A stretch of 64,000 bases of DNA from Klebsiella pneumoniae (GTDB taxonomy: Bacteria > Verrucomicrobiota > Verrucomicrobiia > Limisphaerales > SXTU01), in the NCBI GenBank assembly GCA_943330855.2, contig CALQJI020000001.1, positions 117,612-181,611 of the forward strand, in the 5' to 3' direction. Every line of letters starts with the position of its first letter. The stretch's first letter is position 1. Shown here piece after piece: positions 21,307 to 29,565 of the stretch. A model generated the notes under the pieces. The model saw nothing but the letters and a program-made list of their open reading frames with translations, ran no database searches and was not told where the DNA came from. The position numbers and the translations under genes were made by a program.

Positions 21307-22023
21307 CTATTCGGTGTAGCCGGGCAGATGGTGTTTGGCCCAGTGCTTCAGGGCGCGGTGTTCACGGGCTTGAAGCTGGCGAATGGCGGTGCCGAGTCGA
21401 GTAGCCAGCCGGGCATCGTTTTGGAAAAACTCCAGGTCCGCCGTCTTCACTGTGCGCGCCCGCTCAATCCATTCATCCGCATCCAGCACGTCGGGCGACT
21501 CCGCTTCGCGGCAGAACTCGCACTTCAGAAAAGTTTCCATCACCCGGAGATGCAGCCGGTCCTGCGGGCGTTCCTTGCGGCGCAACACGGCCAGCTTTTC
21601 AGCAAACAAGTCACCCGCGTCGGCCACCCGGAAAATGACCTCTGGCGTGCGGACTTGGCGGGCGTTGCGAGCCGCCTCGCGGGCGGTGAGCTGGACGCCT
21701 TCTTCGAGGAAGTCCACCTCGATGCCTTGGAACGAAATCGTGTGCGACTCGGCTTTGAACGGAGCGGCTAGAAGCGCTTCGCCCTCCGTCACTGTCGGCC
21801 CCATGAAATCAATGTCCTTGCTCAACCACTGCGCGTCCTCCTCGGGCGAAAATGCGGGCACGGGAAAATCAGCGTCCGCCCAGCGCTCCAGCAGTGTGCG
21901 GTAGAACCAGCAAGCGCCGCCACCGATGAGCACCCAGCCGGTGAACGCATCTGGGAAGGCATCTGAGAGCAGCTTGAGGTGTCGGCGGACAGCCGGCCAG
22001 TCGTTGACTTTGGGCAGTGCCAT
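21307..22023 (-). CDS. Nucleotidyltransferase-fold protein (AbiEii/DUF6036-like)
   Basis: A 238-residue protein with the minimal nucleotidyltransferase signature: WVLIGGGACWFY at 30-41 as the GG/GS helix-turn, then SKDIDF at 68-73 giving the paired acidic residues, and later a VDFLEEGVQL strand and ADAGDLFAEKLAVLRRKERPQDRLHL, the segment typical of AbiEii/MNT-like proteins. Toxins of the AbiE and MNT type use this fold to modify tRNA or proteins. A 67-residue ORF ends 2 bp upstream and could be a partner or antitoxin. The whole set sits between pheS and pheT, so a housekeeping role linked to tRNA is also possible. Confidence 0.72.
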   Translation of the reverse strand: MALPKVNDWPAVRRHLKLLSDAFPDAFTGWVLIGGGACWFYRTLLERWADADFPVPAFSPEEDAQWLSKDIDFMGPTVTEGEALLAAPFKAESHTISFQGIEVDFLEEGVQLTAREAARNARQVRTPEVIFRVADAGDLFAEKLAVLRRKERPQDRLHLRVMETFLKCEFCREAESPDVLDADEWIERARTVKTADLEFFQNDARLATRLGTAIRQLQAREHRALKHWAKHHLPGYTE

Positions 22024-22025
22024 GG

Positions 22026-22229
22026 TCAGTCGAAGAGCATGACTTTGGCGCGCCGCTTGCGAACCGTGGCACCGGCGAATTCACCGCTCATCAGCCGCAA
22101 TTCCTCCGGCGTGTAGCGGTTGCCCGGCAGTTCCTTCCAGCGCTGCTTGCGCTCGAAGCCGGCGGCGCGTTCGGCTTCCGCCGCCGCGTCCTTCAGTGGC
22201 TGGGGCAGTTGGATGTGGTCTGGGAGCAT
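22026..22229 (-). CDS. Small conserved-looking protein upstream of the nucleotidyltransferase
   Basis: A 67-residue, charged, helical protein with a basic C-terminus (ATVRKRRAKVMLFD). MLPDHIQLPQPLKDAAAEAE begins it. The gene ends 2 bp before the nucleotidyltransferase ATG, the spacing expected for translational coupling. It could be an antitoxin or a partner, but the sequence alone does not show it. The ATG at 22229 begins the compositionally sensible part; the upstream in-frame extension is Arg/Pro-rich. Confidence 0.6.
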   Translation of the reverse strand: MLPDHIQLPQPLKDAAAEAERAAGFERKQRWKELPGNRYTPEELRLMSGEFAGATVRKRRAKVMLFD

Positions 22230-22246
22230 GACAGGGGAAAGGTAGA

Positions 22247-22369
22247 CTACCGCGCGGAGAGTTGCACGCCTCCGTCTTCGCGGACGAGCGTCGTGAACCG
22301 CGCCGCGAGCTCCTCGGGCGCCGGGTTGAAAGCAACCCTTCGCTGGGGGCAGTCCAGGATGATTCTCAT
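22247..22369 (-). CDS. Very small ORF (40 aa) following the methyltransferase gene
   Basis: The frame MRIILDCPQRRVAFNPAPEE... of 40 residues starts 2 bp after the methyltransferase stop and ends 17 bp before the 67-residue ORF. Codons are GC-rich at third positions, like the neighbours. It matches no family I know. It may be a real micro-protein in the operon or a degenerated leftover; I rate it as possible only. Confidence 0.35.
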   Translation of the reverse strand: MRIILDCPQRRVAFNPAPEELAARFTTLVREDGGVQLSAR

Positions 22370-22371
22370 GC

Positions 22372-23256
22372 TTACTTTTGTGCGAGTAACCAGTGCGGGC
22401 GGAACCAACAATGCAGCATCGGGCCACCCGAAAGTATTGTCCTGAAACCAGTCCGCCTCAGTTCGGCCACCAAATCCCCCTTGCTGAAGCCGATTTCGTG
22501 GGTGTTGGAAAGGCGCGCCACGCGATACGAGACACAGGTGTGCAGAACGTTTGGCTCATTGCAGATCAGGAGCCAGCCGCCCTCCCGCAGGCAGGCGTGG
22601 GCGGAACGGATGGCCTCGCGCCAGTCGAACGCATGGTGTAACGCCTCATAGACAAACGCCGCGTCGAACGACGCCACCGGGACTTTCAGGTGAACCGACT
22701 CCATCGGAGCGGCGAAAAAACTCAATCCCGCCGACAGCCCTTTCGCCTCCATGCTTTTGATGCGGCGCTTCGCATCGGCGATGTCATCCTCGGAGATCGA
22801 GGTGCCGCAAACATCATAGCCCATCGTGGCAAGAAACTCCGACATCCAACCGCTGCCGCAGCCCAGCTCGAGCAGCTTCGCCGGCGGTCGAACCCCGGTC
22901 TGTTCGAGGCAGGCCGTGAGTTGGTTGAAGTGCGCGAGGTAATTCCGCCCGTGCCGGCCCAACCAGAAGGGCTTGGCCATGCACGACTGCGCCACCTCCG
23001 CCGACGTAACTCCCGGAAGTGAGAAGCGGTAATCCTTCTCGGCCTGATACGCCCTCTGCTGGTCCGGGAAGGTGGGCGGAAAAATCCCTTTGGAATAGTC
23101 GTCCAAAATTAACCACGAACCGGTCCACAGCTTGTCTAGTTTGGAGAGCGGCAGATTCCAGTTGCGCGAGTTTTCAGCGAACAAGGATCTCCCGCGCTGG
23201 AACACGGCGGAATCCGCCAGCGCACCGGCCATGATTTTCAAAACGCCTGAGGGCAT
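22372..23256 (-). CDS. Class I SAM-dependent methyltransferase
   Basis: A 294-residue Rossmann methyltransferase: LLELGCGSGW (128-137) is motif I for S-adenosylmethionine, followed by YDVCGTSISEDDIADAKRRI for motif II, ASFDAAFVYEALHHAFDW for motif III-IV and LREGGWLLICNEP for motif V. The N-terminal 110 residues contain a helical arm with WTGSWLILDDY that may recognise the substrate. It resembles small-molecule or lipid-type methyltransferases more than RNA enzymes, but the substrate is not deducible. It starts 9 bp after pheS and ends 2 bp before the small ORF: part of the same operon. Confidence 0.85.
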   Translation of the reverse strand: MPSGVLKIMAGALADSAVFQRGRSLFAENSRNWNLPLSKLDKLWTGSWLILDDYSKGIFPPTFPDQQRAYQAEKDYRFSLPGVTSAEVAQSCMAKPFWLGRHGRNYLAHFNQLTACLEQTGVRPPAKLLELGCGSGWMSEFLATMGYDVCGTSISEDDIADAKRRIKSMEAKGLSAGLSFFAAPMESVHLKVPVASFDAAFVYEALHHAFDWREAIRSAHACLREGGWLLICNEPNVLHTCVSYRVARLSNTHEIGFSKGDLVAELRRTGFRTILSGGPMLHCWFRPHWLLAQK

Positions 23257-23265
23257 AGCTGGAAT

Positions 23266-24270
23266 TCAAAACTGCCTCAAGAACCGCACGTCGTTCTCGT
23301 AGAACAGCCGGATGTCCGTGATGCCGTAGCGGAGCATGGCGATGCGCTCGATGCCGAAGCCGAAGGCCCAGCCGGTCCAGACCTCGGGATCGTAGCCGAC
23401 ATTCTCGAAGACCTGCGGATGCACCATGCCGCAGCCGGCGATCTCCAGCCAGTCCTTGCCCAGCTTCTTCACGAGCGCGTTGGTGAAATCAATTTCCAGG
23501 CTCGGCTCGGTGTAGCTGAAGTAGTGCGGACGGAAGCGGAGCTTCACGTCGCTGCCGAGCACATCCTTGAACACGGCCTCGACGGTGCCCTTGAGATCGC
23601 CCACGGTTACATGCTTGTCCACGTAGAGGCCCTCGATTTGGTGGAAGGTCGGGTTGTGCGTGGCGTCGGCGTTGTCGCGGCGATAGACGCGGCCCGGCAC
23701 GATGATGCGGATGGGCGGCGGCTGGGACTTCATCACGCGGATTTGCACGGAACTCGTGTGCGTGCGGAGCAACGGCCGCTTGTCGCTGGCAACGTAAAAC
23801 GTGTCCTGCGAGTCGCGCGCGGGGTGGTCGGCGGGGGTATTGAGGGCGTCGAAGCAGTGATACTCGTCCTCGATCTCCGGGCCGTCGGCGACGGCGAAGC
23901 CCACTTTCCGGAAGGCACGCACGATATCGTCAGTGACTTGGGTGAGCGGGTGGAGCTTGCCGACAGCGCGGCGGCGGCCGGGGAGGGTCCAGTCGGTGGC
24001 TTCCTTGGGGAGTGAGGCCTTGAGTTCGAGTTCGCTGCGGCGCGCGGCGAGGGCGGCTTCGAGCTCGACCTTGGCAGCGTTGATGGCCTTGCCGGCGGCG
24101 GGTTTTTCCTCCTTCGGCAACGTGCCGAGCTGCTTCATCAGCGCGGTGAACTTGCCGTCGCCGCCGAGGAACGCGCCCTTGGTCTGCTCCAATGAAGGCA
24201 GGTCCGTGGCAGCGGCGAGCGCGGCCAGCGCTTCGGATTTCAACGGGTCGAGTTGAGCCAGTAGTGACAT
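23266..24270 (-). CDS. pheS: Phenylalanine-tRNA ligase alpha subunit
   Basis: The catalytic alpha chain, 334 residues. An N-terminal coiled coil (1-95) precedes the class II synthetase core: motif 1 around HPLTQVTDDIVRAFRKVGF, motif 2 with GRVYRRDNADATHNPTFHQIEG, and motif 3 GWAFGFGIERIAMLRYGI near the C-terminus. It is the first gene of a six-gene minus-strand run ending with pheT, with four extra genes between the two subunits, which is unusual since pheS and pheT are usually adjacent. Divergent from the MNIO gene. No clear promoter box was found in the gap. Confidence 0.97.
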   Translation of the reverse strand: MSLLAQLDPLKSEALAALAAATDLPSLEQTKGAFLGGDGKFTALMKQLGTLPKEEKPAAGKAINAAKVELEAALAARRSELELKASLPKEATDWTLPGRRRAVGKLHPLTQVTDDIVRAFRKVGFAVADGPEIEDEYHCFDALNTPADHPARDSQDTFYVASDKRPLLRTHTSSVQIRVMKSQPPPIRIIVPGRVYRRDNADATHNPTFHQIEGLYVDKHVTVGDLKGTVEAVFKDVLGSDVKLRFRPHYFSYTEPSLEIDFTNALVKKLGKDWLEIAGCGMVHPQVFENVGYDPEVWTGWAFGFGIERIAMLRYGITDIRLFYENDVRFLRQF

Positions 24271-24482
24271 GACGCGGGAGAATTCAGGAGCCGGAATTTA
24301 GAAGCCAGTAGAAAGCAAAACGGTCTCGTCCTGCTTTCAAAATCGGACTCCTCCGAGGGACGCAAGCGACTCAAGTTTTCCTTGGCTTGCTCGGAGTGAA
24401 ACCTGACAGTAACGCCGTGTTTTCCATTATTCAGCGCGCCGCACTCCGCGCTTCGCCTGCATTCCCGAGCGACTGATTTCTC

Positions 24483-25343
24483 GTGGGCCGCAAAACCGAA
24501 ATCACCAACCTGCTCGCCAACCTCCCGCGTCTGGGCGCAGGTCTGGCGTATCGCGAACCATTTAGGGATCAACTGCTCCAGAAACAGCCGGAAGTGGATT
24601 TCATCGAAATCATCGGTGACCACTATCTGGACGCTCCGCCGGAGCTCATGGATGAGCTCTCGCTGCTGGCCGAGCACTTCACTCTCCTGCCGCACTTCAC
24701 AAATCTTTCCCTCGGCAGCGCGGAGGGCGTTGACCCCGTTTATCTGGAGAAAGCCGCGTCGCTCATCAAGCACTTGAACCCACCGTGGTGGAGCGATCAC
24801 ATCGGCTTCACGCGCGCAGGAGGCGTCCAGCTCGCCCATCCCGTCCCGCTGCCCTTCACCGAAGAGGCGGTCGACGTGATGACGAAGAACATCATCACCG
24901 CGCGCCGCGCCATCGCCACCCCGCTCATCGTGGAGAACGTCTGCTCGCCACTCATTTGGCCCGGCGCGGAGATGTCTGAAGCCGCCTTCATCCGCGAGGT
25001 GTTAAGCTCCGGCGGCTGCGGGATGCTGTTGGATGTGACAAACCTCCTGACGCACACCGCCAACCACGGGAGCAGCCCGGCAGACTTCCTCGCCCAGCTC
25101 CCGCTGGACCGCGTGGTGCAGGTGCATTTCTCCGGCAGTCACGATTCCAGCGGCCGACTTGTCGAGAGCCACGCCCAGCCCGTCTCCGAGGCCATCTGGA
25201 AATTGCTCGATGACGCCGTGGCTCGCGCCCCCGTGCGCTGCATTTGCCTCGAACGTGACGACAACCTCCCACCGCTGGCCGAGGTGCTCTGGGAAGTGGA
25301 ACGCGCCCGCGCCATCGGCAGGCACCACCGGCGATGGAACTAG
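24483..25343 (+). CDS. DUF692/MNIO family multinuclear iron oxidase
   Basis: A TIM-barrel, iron-dependent oxidase of the MNIO (DUF692) family, whose members (such as MbnB and TglH) modify ribosomal peptides at cysteine or asparagine. The 286-residue chain has the expected metal-ligand set: His71, His106 in SDHIGF, Glu151-Asn152, Asp184 and Asn187 in LLLDVTNLL, His195, His215 in QVHFSG, His220, His230 in ESHAQPV and Glu257 in CLERDD. The start is GTG. It overlaps the next gene by 10 bp. No credible precursor peptide is seen in the 212 bp upstream, so its substrate is unknown. Confidence 0.92.
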   Translation: MGRKTEITNLLANLPRLGAGLAYREPFRDQLLQKQPEVDFIEIIGDHYLDAPPELMDELSLLAEHFTLLPHFTNLSLGSAEGVDPVYLEKAASLIKHLNPPWWSDHIGFTRAGGVQLAHPVPLPFTEEAVDVMTKNIITARRAIATPLIVENVCSPLIWPGAEMSEAAFIREVLSSGGCGMLLDVTNLLTHTANHGSSPADFLAQLPLDRVVQVHFSGSHDSSGRLVESHAQPVSEAIWKLLDDAVARAPVRCICLERDDNLPPLAEVLWEVERARAIGRHHRRWN

Positions 25344-25909
25344 CCCTCCAACAAAAACTCGTCGCCCGGCTCGCCAGCGACCGCGCGTTCCGTGAGGAAT
25401 TCTTCGCCGACCCGGCCCGCGTGGCCGCGAGCGAAGGTTTAAGCTTGGCGGCGGAGGCGCTGGTGCAGATTCATCACGAGCAGTTGCGCCAACTCGCGCG
25501 CGTGCTGCGCCGCCGTCGACTCGCGCAAGTCGGCGTGCAACTTCCGCTCACGCGCAAGGCACTCGGGGCACGCTTCGCCGACTTATTTCGCAACTACGCT
25601 GTTTCTCCAGCACCGGGGAAGCATCCTTACGAGGACGCCCTGGGTTTTGCGCGCCACTTGGAGCAACACGCCGCTACGCAAGGGCTCGAACCACAGTGGG
25701 CGCTCTCGCTCGTGCGCTACGAGGCGGCGCAACTGGAGGCAACGTGGCTGGGCCGGCGGCTCGTCCTCCGCTGCCTGCCGCACGCGGTCAAGCAACTCGC
25801 CGCACTGCTCGCCGTTGGGGACGTGCCGGCAGGTTCCTACCAACGGTTTTCCCCCGCCCTTTGGTGGCGCGCCTCCGGCTCCAGCCGGTTGAAACACTGG
25901 CTGGGTTGA
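25334..25909 (+). CDS. MNIO partner-like protein (DUF2063-like), helical
   Basis: A 191-residue, mainly helical protein overlapping the MNIO gene by 10 bp, so almost surely translated together. The start MELALQQKLVARLASDRAFREEFFADPARVA resembles the N-terminal part of DUF2063-type MNIO partners, which recognise the precursor and deliver it to the oxidase; later there is LTRKALGARFADLFRNYA and a C-terminal WWRASGSSRLKHWLG. It has no metal-binding motif of its own. Identification as a recruiting partner rests on gene position and the style of the sequence, so it is moderate. The MNIO plus partner arrangement is the norm for RiPP-modifying operons. Confidence 0.7.
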   Translation: MELALQQKLVARLASDRAFREEFFADPARVAASEGLSLAAEALVQIHHEQLRQLARVLRRRRLAQVGVQLPLTRKALGARFADLFRNYAVSPAPGKHPYEDALGFARHLEQHAATQGLEPQWALSLVRYEAAQLEATWLGRRLVLRCLPHAVKQLAALLAVGDVPAGSYQRFSPALWWRASGSSRLKHWLG

Positions 25910-26075
25910 ACTCGAGTTCCGAAATGGAATGACCGCGAAAGGGCACAAAGAGCGCAAAGCCAAGTTTCTGGCAGAAAAATGGGGCGGGCAAACATGATCC
26001 TGGTCCCTGCTAGTCCGGCCCGGCTCCTTTGGGTTCTTTGCGCCTTTTCGCGGCTCAATTTCGGGCTTCGGATTT
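25908..26075. repeat. Long inverted repeat, ATTCCGAAATGG / CGCAAAG family, copy 2
   Basis: The left part (GAGTTCCGAAATGGAATGAC ... AAAGAGCGCAAAG) pairs with the right part (TTCTTTGCGCCTTTTCGCGG). It is the reverse-orientation relative of the element at 5228-5405. It lies between the convergent MNIO partner and phoR genes and could terminate both. Confidence 0.8.
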
Positions 26076-27258
26076 ACGCAGCGCGACGGAGGGTGAACGT
26101 GAACTTCGCTCCCGTGCCCAACCCGCCCTCCACGCCGACCTCGCCCCCGTGTGCGAGCACGAGGTGCTTCACAATCGCCAGCCCCAGCCCCGTTCCGCCG
26201 GCCTCCCGTGTCCGGGCTTTGTCCACGCGATAAAACCGCTCGAATACCCGCGCGCACGCCTCGGGCGGGATGCCTGCGCCATCATCCTGCACCCAGATCG
26301 CCACAGACTGATCAGTCAACTCCTGCATACCGATGCGCACCGTGCCGCCTACGCGCCCATGAATGATCGCGTTGTCCACAAGGTTCGCGAGCACCTGATG
26401 CAGCCGGTCCGGATCGGCGCTGGCTTGGATCAACTCAGGAACTTCGTTGACCAGCGTCACCTGCCGCGTCGCCGCGCGGCTGGTCAGGTCTTCGACTACA
26501 CGGGAGACGGCGGGGCGAAGCTCGGTCGCGGCTAGATTGATGACCATTTGGCCCGATTCGAGCCGTGAGATGGTGAGTAAATCCTCAATGAGAAACGTGA
26601 GCCGGTCGGCGTGCCGCTCGATGGTGTGAAGAAACTTCAGCGCCACCTCGGGGTTGTCCCTTGCCCCGTCAATGAGCGTCTCGACGTAGCCCTTGATGAG
26701 CGAGAGTGGCGTGCGCAACTCGTGACTCACGTTCGCCACGAACTCCCGCCGCGTGTTCTCCAATTGCTTCAGCCGGGTCAGATCGTGGAAAACCAAAATC
26801 ATCCCTTGCCGCTGTCCGTCCAGGCTGCTGACCGCCGCTCCGTTGACTGCGAAGTAACGATCTTCCTCGACTCCCGGCAACGTCAACTCCCCGTCCTGCA
26901 TCTGCCCTTCAATCAGCGTCTGATTCACCAACGCCTGCACCTGATGCAGCCGCAGCGCCTCCATGACCGTCCGCCCCCGGACATCGCCCGCGACGGAAAA
27001 GAGCCGGGCAAACGCCTCGTTCACCAACTGGACGCGGCCCGCTGCGTCCAGCAGCAGGACCCCCTCGGTCATGCTGTTGAACAGCGCCTGCTGCTGCGCC
27101 ACCCCGCGCGCGTCCCTCCGCGCGTGCTCTTCCCGGAGCACCTCCGCCTCTTTCGCCCGCGTGGCGAGCTGCTCAGCGAAATCGTTGCGCTGACACAGCC
27201 ACGCGCGGAAGAGACCGCAGGCAATGACGAACAGAACGAGGCTGACAATGGGCCACAT
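26074..27258 (-). CDS. phoR: Phosphate-regulon sensor histidine kinase PhoR-like
   Basis: A 394-residue membrane histidine kinase: one N-terminal transmembrane helix (3-21), a short linker, a PAS domain (about 60-165), HisKA with phosphoacceptor His179 in NVSHELRTPLS, and a HATPase with N-box LANLVDNAIIHG and G-box GTGLGLAIVKHL. There is no periplasmic sensor, as in PhoR proteins that read phosphate through PstSCAB-PhoU. It lies 27 bp downstream of phoB at the end of the Pho block. Several other kinases share this layout, but the gene neighbourhood makes PhoR the clear choice. Confidence 0.92.
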   Translation of the reverse strand: MWPIVSLVLFVIACGLFRAWLCQRNDFAEQLATRAKEAEVLREEHARRDARGVAQQQALFNSMTEGVLLLDAAGRVQLVNEAFARLFSVAGDVRGRTVMEALRLHQVQALVNQTLIEGQMQDGELTLPGVEEDRYFAVNGAAVSSLDGQRQGMILVFHDLTRLKQLENTRREFVANVSHELRTPLSLIKGYVETLIDGARDNPEVALKFLHTIERHADRLTFLIEDLLTISRLESGQMVINLAATELRPAVSRVVEDLTSRAATRQVTLVNEVPELIQASADPDRLHQVLANLVDNAIIHGRVGGTVRIGMQELTDQSVAIWVQDDGAGIPPEACARVFERFYRVDKARTREAGGTGLGLAIVKHLVLAHGGEVGVEGGLGTGAKFTFTLRRAA

Positions 27259-27285
27259 GACAACGGAATGGGCGCAGACGGTTTG

Positions 27286-27990
27286 CTATTCGGCAATGAA
27301 CCGATAGCCGACGCCCCGGACTGTGTCGAGGTAGTCTCCGGCGCGGCCCAGCTTCTCGCGCAAGCGCCTCATGTGCGTGTCCACGGTGCGGGTGTCGATC
27401 GCCACGTCGTATTCCCACACGTCGCGCAGCAGTTGATCTCGCGACTGCACCCGTCCACGGCGCTGCGCGAGGGTGGCCAGAAGCTTGAATTCGGTCGCCG
27501 TGAGTTCCACGGCCTTGCCCGCGACGGTCACTGAGTGAGCGGCCAGATCCACCACCAGTGGGCCGATCTTCAGCCGCTCCACCCCCGGGGCATCCGGCTC
27601 GCGGCGACGCAGCAGTCCCTTGATTCGCAGCACCAGCTCCCGCGGGCTGAACGGCTTGGTCACATAGTCATCCGCGCCCAGCTCCAGCCCGAGCACGCGG
27701 TCAATCTCCGCAGCCCGTGCGGTCAACATGAGGATCGGCACACGAGCGGTCGCCGGCTCGCGTCGCAGCAGCTTGCACACTTCGAGGCCGTCCAACTCGG
27801 GCAACATCACGTCCAGCACGATCAAATCCGGCTCGTCCCCGCGCGCCCGCCGCACGGCCTCCGCCCCATCGGCAGCGGTGACCACAGCGAAACCGGCGGC
27901 GGTGAGATTGAACTCGATCAGATCAACGGCATCCGGTTCGTCATCCACGACGAGAATCTTGGGAGCGGCTTTTGGCTTGGAGGACTTCAT
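27286..27990 (-). CDS. phoB: Phosphate-regulon response regulator PhoB-like
   Basis: A 234-residue OmpR-family regulator: receiver with acidic pocket DDEPD near residue 16 and phospho-acceptor Asp60 in LIVLDVMLPELDG, conserved Lys in YVTKPFSPRELV, and C-terminal winged helix with RRGRVQSRDQLLRDVW and DTRTVDTHMRRLREKLG. Phosphorylated PhoB binds Pho boxes, and such a box is predicted upstream of the porin gene. Its start codon overlaps the phoU stop (ATGA), so the two are translationally coupled. Confidence 0.94.
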   Translation of the reverse strand: MKSSKPKAAPKILVVDDEPDAVDLIEFNLTAAGFAVVTAADGAEAVRRARGDEPDLIVLDVMLPELDGLEVCKLLRREPATARVPILMLTARAAEIDRVLGLELGADDYVTKPFSPRELVLRIKGLLRRREPDAPGVERLKIGPLVVDLAAHSVTVAGKAVELTATEFKLLATLAQRRGRVQSRDQLLRDVWEYDVAIDTRTVDTHMRRLREKLGRAGDYLDTVRGVGYRFIAE

Positions 27991-28649
27991 GCGGCGGAGT
28001 TTTTGCCTGTGTGGCGGATGTCACGGCCTTCGTGGAGGAAGACCACTTCCTCGGCGATGTTCGTCGCGTGGTCGGCGATGCGCTCGATGCGCTTGGAAAT
28101 CTGCATCAGGTGCAGGCAGCGCGTGATGGTGTTGGGCTGTTCCAGCATGAAGGTGATGAGTTCGCGCTGCAGCTGCTTGTGCAGGGCGTCCACGTCCTTG
28201 TCGCGCGGCAACACGGCGCGGGCGCGGGCGCTGTCGCGGCTCACGAAGGCTTCGAGGCCGTCGTTCAGCATCTCCAGCGCCATCGTCGCCATGCGCGGGA
28301 TGTCCACGTAGGGCTTGAGCTGCGGCTCCTTGTTCAAATCCACCGCGCGGCGGGCGATGGTGGTGGCCTCGTCGCCCACGCGTTCGAGGTTGTGGGTGAT
28401 CTTCATCGCCACGGTGATCATTCGCAGGTCGGTGGCAACAGGGCCGCGCGACAGGAGGACGATGGCCAGCTCGTCCAGCTCGATCTCCAGCGCGTCGAGT
28501 TGGTCGTCGGCCTGTTCGACTTGGCGGGCGAGGTCGTCGTTGCGCTCGACGAGCGCCTTGACGGCGTTCGAGACCGAGCTGGCGGCGAGGCTCGACATGG
28601 TGAGGAGCTTTTCCTTGAGGGCGGCGAATTCGGAGTCGTGGGGGAGCAT
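27987..28649 (-). CDS. phoU: Phosphate signalling protein PhoU
   Basis: A 220-residue all-helical protein made of two repeated three-helix bundles, with the PhoU metal motifs EQADDQLDALEIELDE in the first half and RIADHATNIAEEVVF in the second (the DHATNIAE sequence is a family hallmark). PhoU links Pst transport to PhoR, keeping the Pho regulon off in phosphate excess. It is between pstB and phoB, overlapping phoB by 4 bp, the expected place. Confidence 0.96.
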   Translation of the reverse strand: MLPHDSEFAALKEKLLTMSSLAASSVSNAVKALVERNDDLARQVEQADDQLDALEIELDELAIVLLSRGPVATDLRMITVAMKITHNLERVGDEATTIARRAVDLNKEPQLKPYVDIPRMATMALEMLNDGLEAFVSRDSARARAVLPRDKDVDALHKQLQRELITFMLEQPNTITRCLHLMQISKRIERIADHATNIAEEVVFLHEGRDIRHTGKNSAA

Positions 28650-28729
28650 GGGAAGTTAGGGGATGGGGACAGATAGAGTGTTAGGGCATCTGAACAAGGA
28701 ACTCGGAACACGGAATACTTGTCTTCGCA

Positions 28730-29545
28730 TCAGCCGAATCTCCCGGTCACATAGTCCTCCGTCTGCTTCTTCGACGGGTTGGTGAACAGCTTCGCGGTCG
28801 GGCCGAACTCGATCAGCTCGCCGAGGTAGAAGAACGCCGTGAAATCGGAGATACGGGCGGCTTGCTGCATGTTGTGCGTGACGATGACGATGGTGAACTC
28901 ACGCTTCAATTCGATTATCAGCTCCTCGATCTTCGCCGTGGCAATCGGGTCCAGCGCGCTGGCGGGTTCGTCCATCAGGAGAATCTCCGGCTTGATGGCG
29001 ATGGCGCGGGCGATGCAGAGGCGCTGCTGCTGGCCGCCGGAGAGGCCCATCGCGCTGGTGTTGAGCCGGTCCTTCACTTCGTCCCAGAGGGCCGCGCTGC
29101 GCAGGCTCTGCTCCACGGCGGCGTCGAGGTCGGACTTCGCCTTCATGCCGTGCAGCTTGAGCCCGTAGGTGATGTTGTCGTAGATGGACTTGGGGAACGG
29201 GTTCGAGCGCTGGAAAACCATCCCGATGCGTTTGCGGAGTTCGATGACATCCACGTCCGGGCTGTAAATGTCCTGCCCGCCGATCTTGATCGAGCCGGTG
29301 ACGCGGACGGAATCAATGAGGTCGTTCATCCGGTTGAAGCAGCGGAGGAAGGTGGATTTGCCGCAGCCGGACGGGCCGATGAAGGCGGTGACGTGGCGCT
29401 CGCCAAGGGTCACGGAGATGTTCTTCAGCGCCTGAGTGGTGCCGTAATGGAGGTTGACGCTGTCGGTCTGAATCAGCGGCGTGCCGGCTCCTTCGGCGGG
29501 CGGGCGGGCGTTCAGCGTGACTTGGGAGGGAGAGAAGGCAGCCAT
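28730..29545 (-). CDS. pstB: Phosphate ABC transporter ATP-binding protein
   Basis: The 271-residue ATPase of the Pst high-affinity phosphate importer. Walker [10 protein letters not shown] at 57-65, Q-loop in [14 protein letters not shown], signature [16 protein letters not shown] and Walker [15 protein letters not shown] are all intact, and RCFNRMNDL is a PstB-specific segment. It starts 20 bp after pstA and precedes phoU by about 80 bp. Confidence 0.98.
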   Translation of the reverse strand: MAAFSPSQVTLNARPPAEGAGTPLIQTDSVNLHYGTTQALKNISVTLGERHVTAFIGPSGCGKSTFLRCFNRMNDLIDSVRVTGSIKIGGQDIYSPDVDVIELRKRIGMVFQRSNPFPKSIYDNITYGLKLHGMKAKSDLDAAVEQSLRSAALWDEVKDRLNTSAMGLSGGQQQRLCIARAIAIKPEILLMDEPASALDPIATAKIEELIIELKREFTIVIVTHNMQQAARISDFTAFFYLGELIEFGPTAKLFTNPSKKQTEDYVTGRFG

Positions 29546-29565
29546 GGGTGGTGAAATTTAAGTCA

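Noticed and set aside
24396..24476. A 26-residue ORF just upstream of the MNIO gene as a RiPP precursor
   Set aside because: It has no cysteine, only one Asn, and no leader-core organisation.
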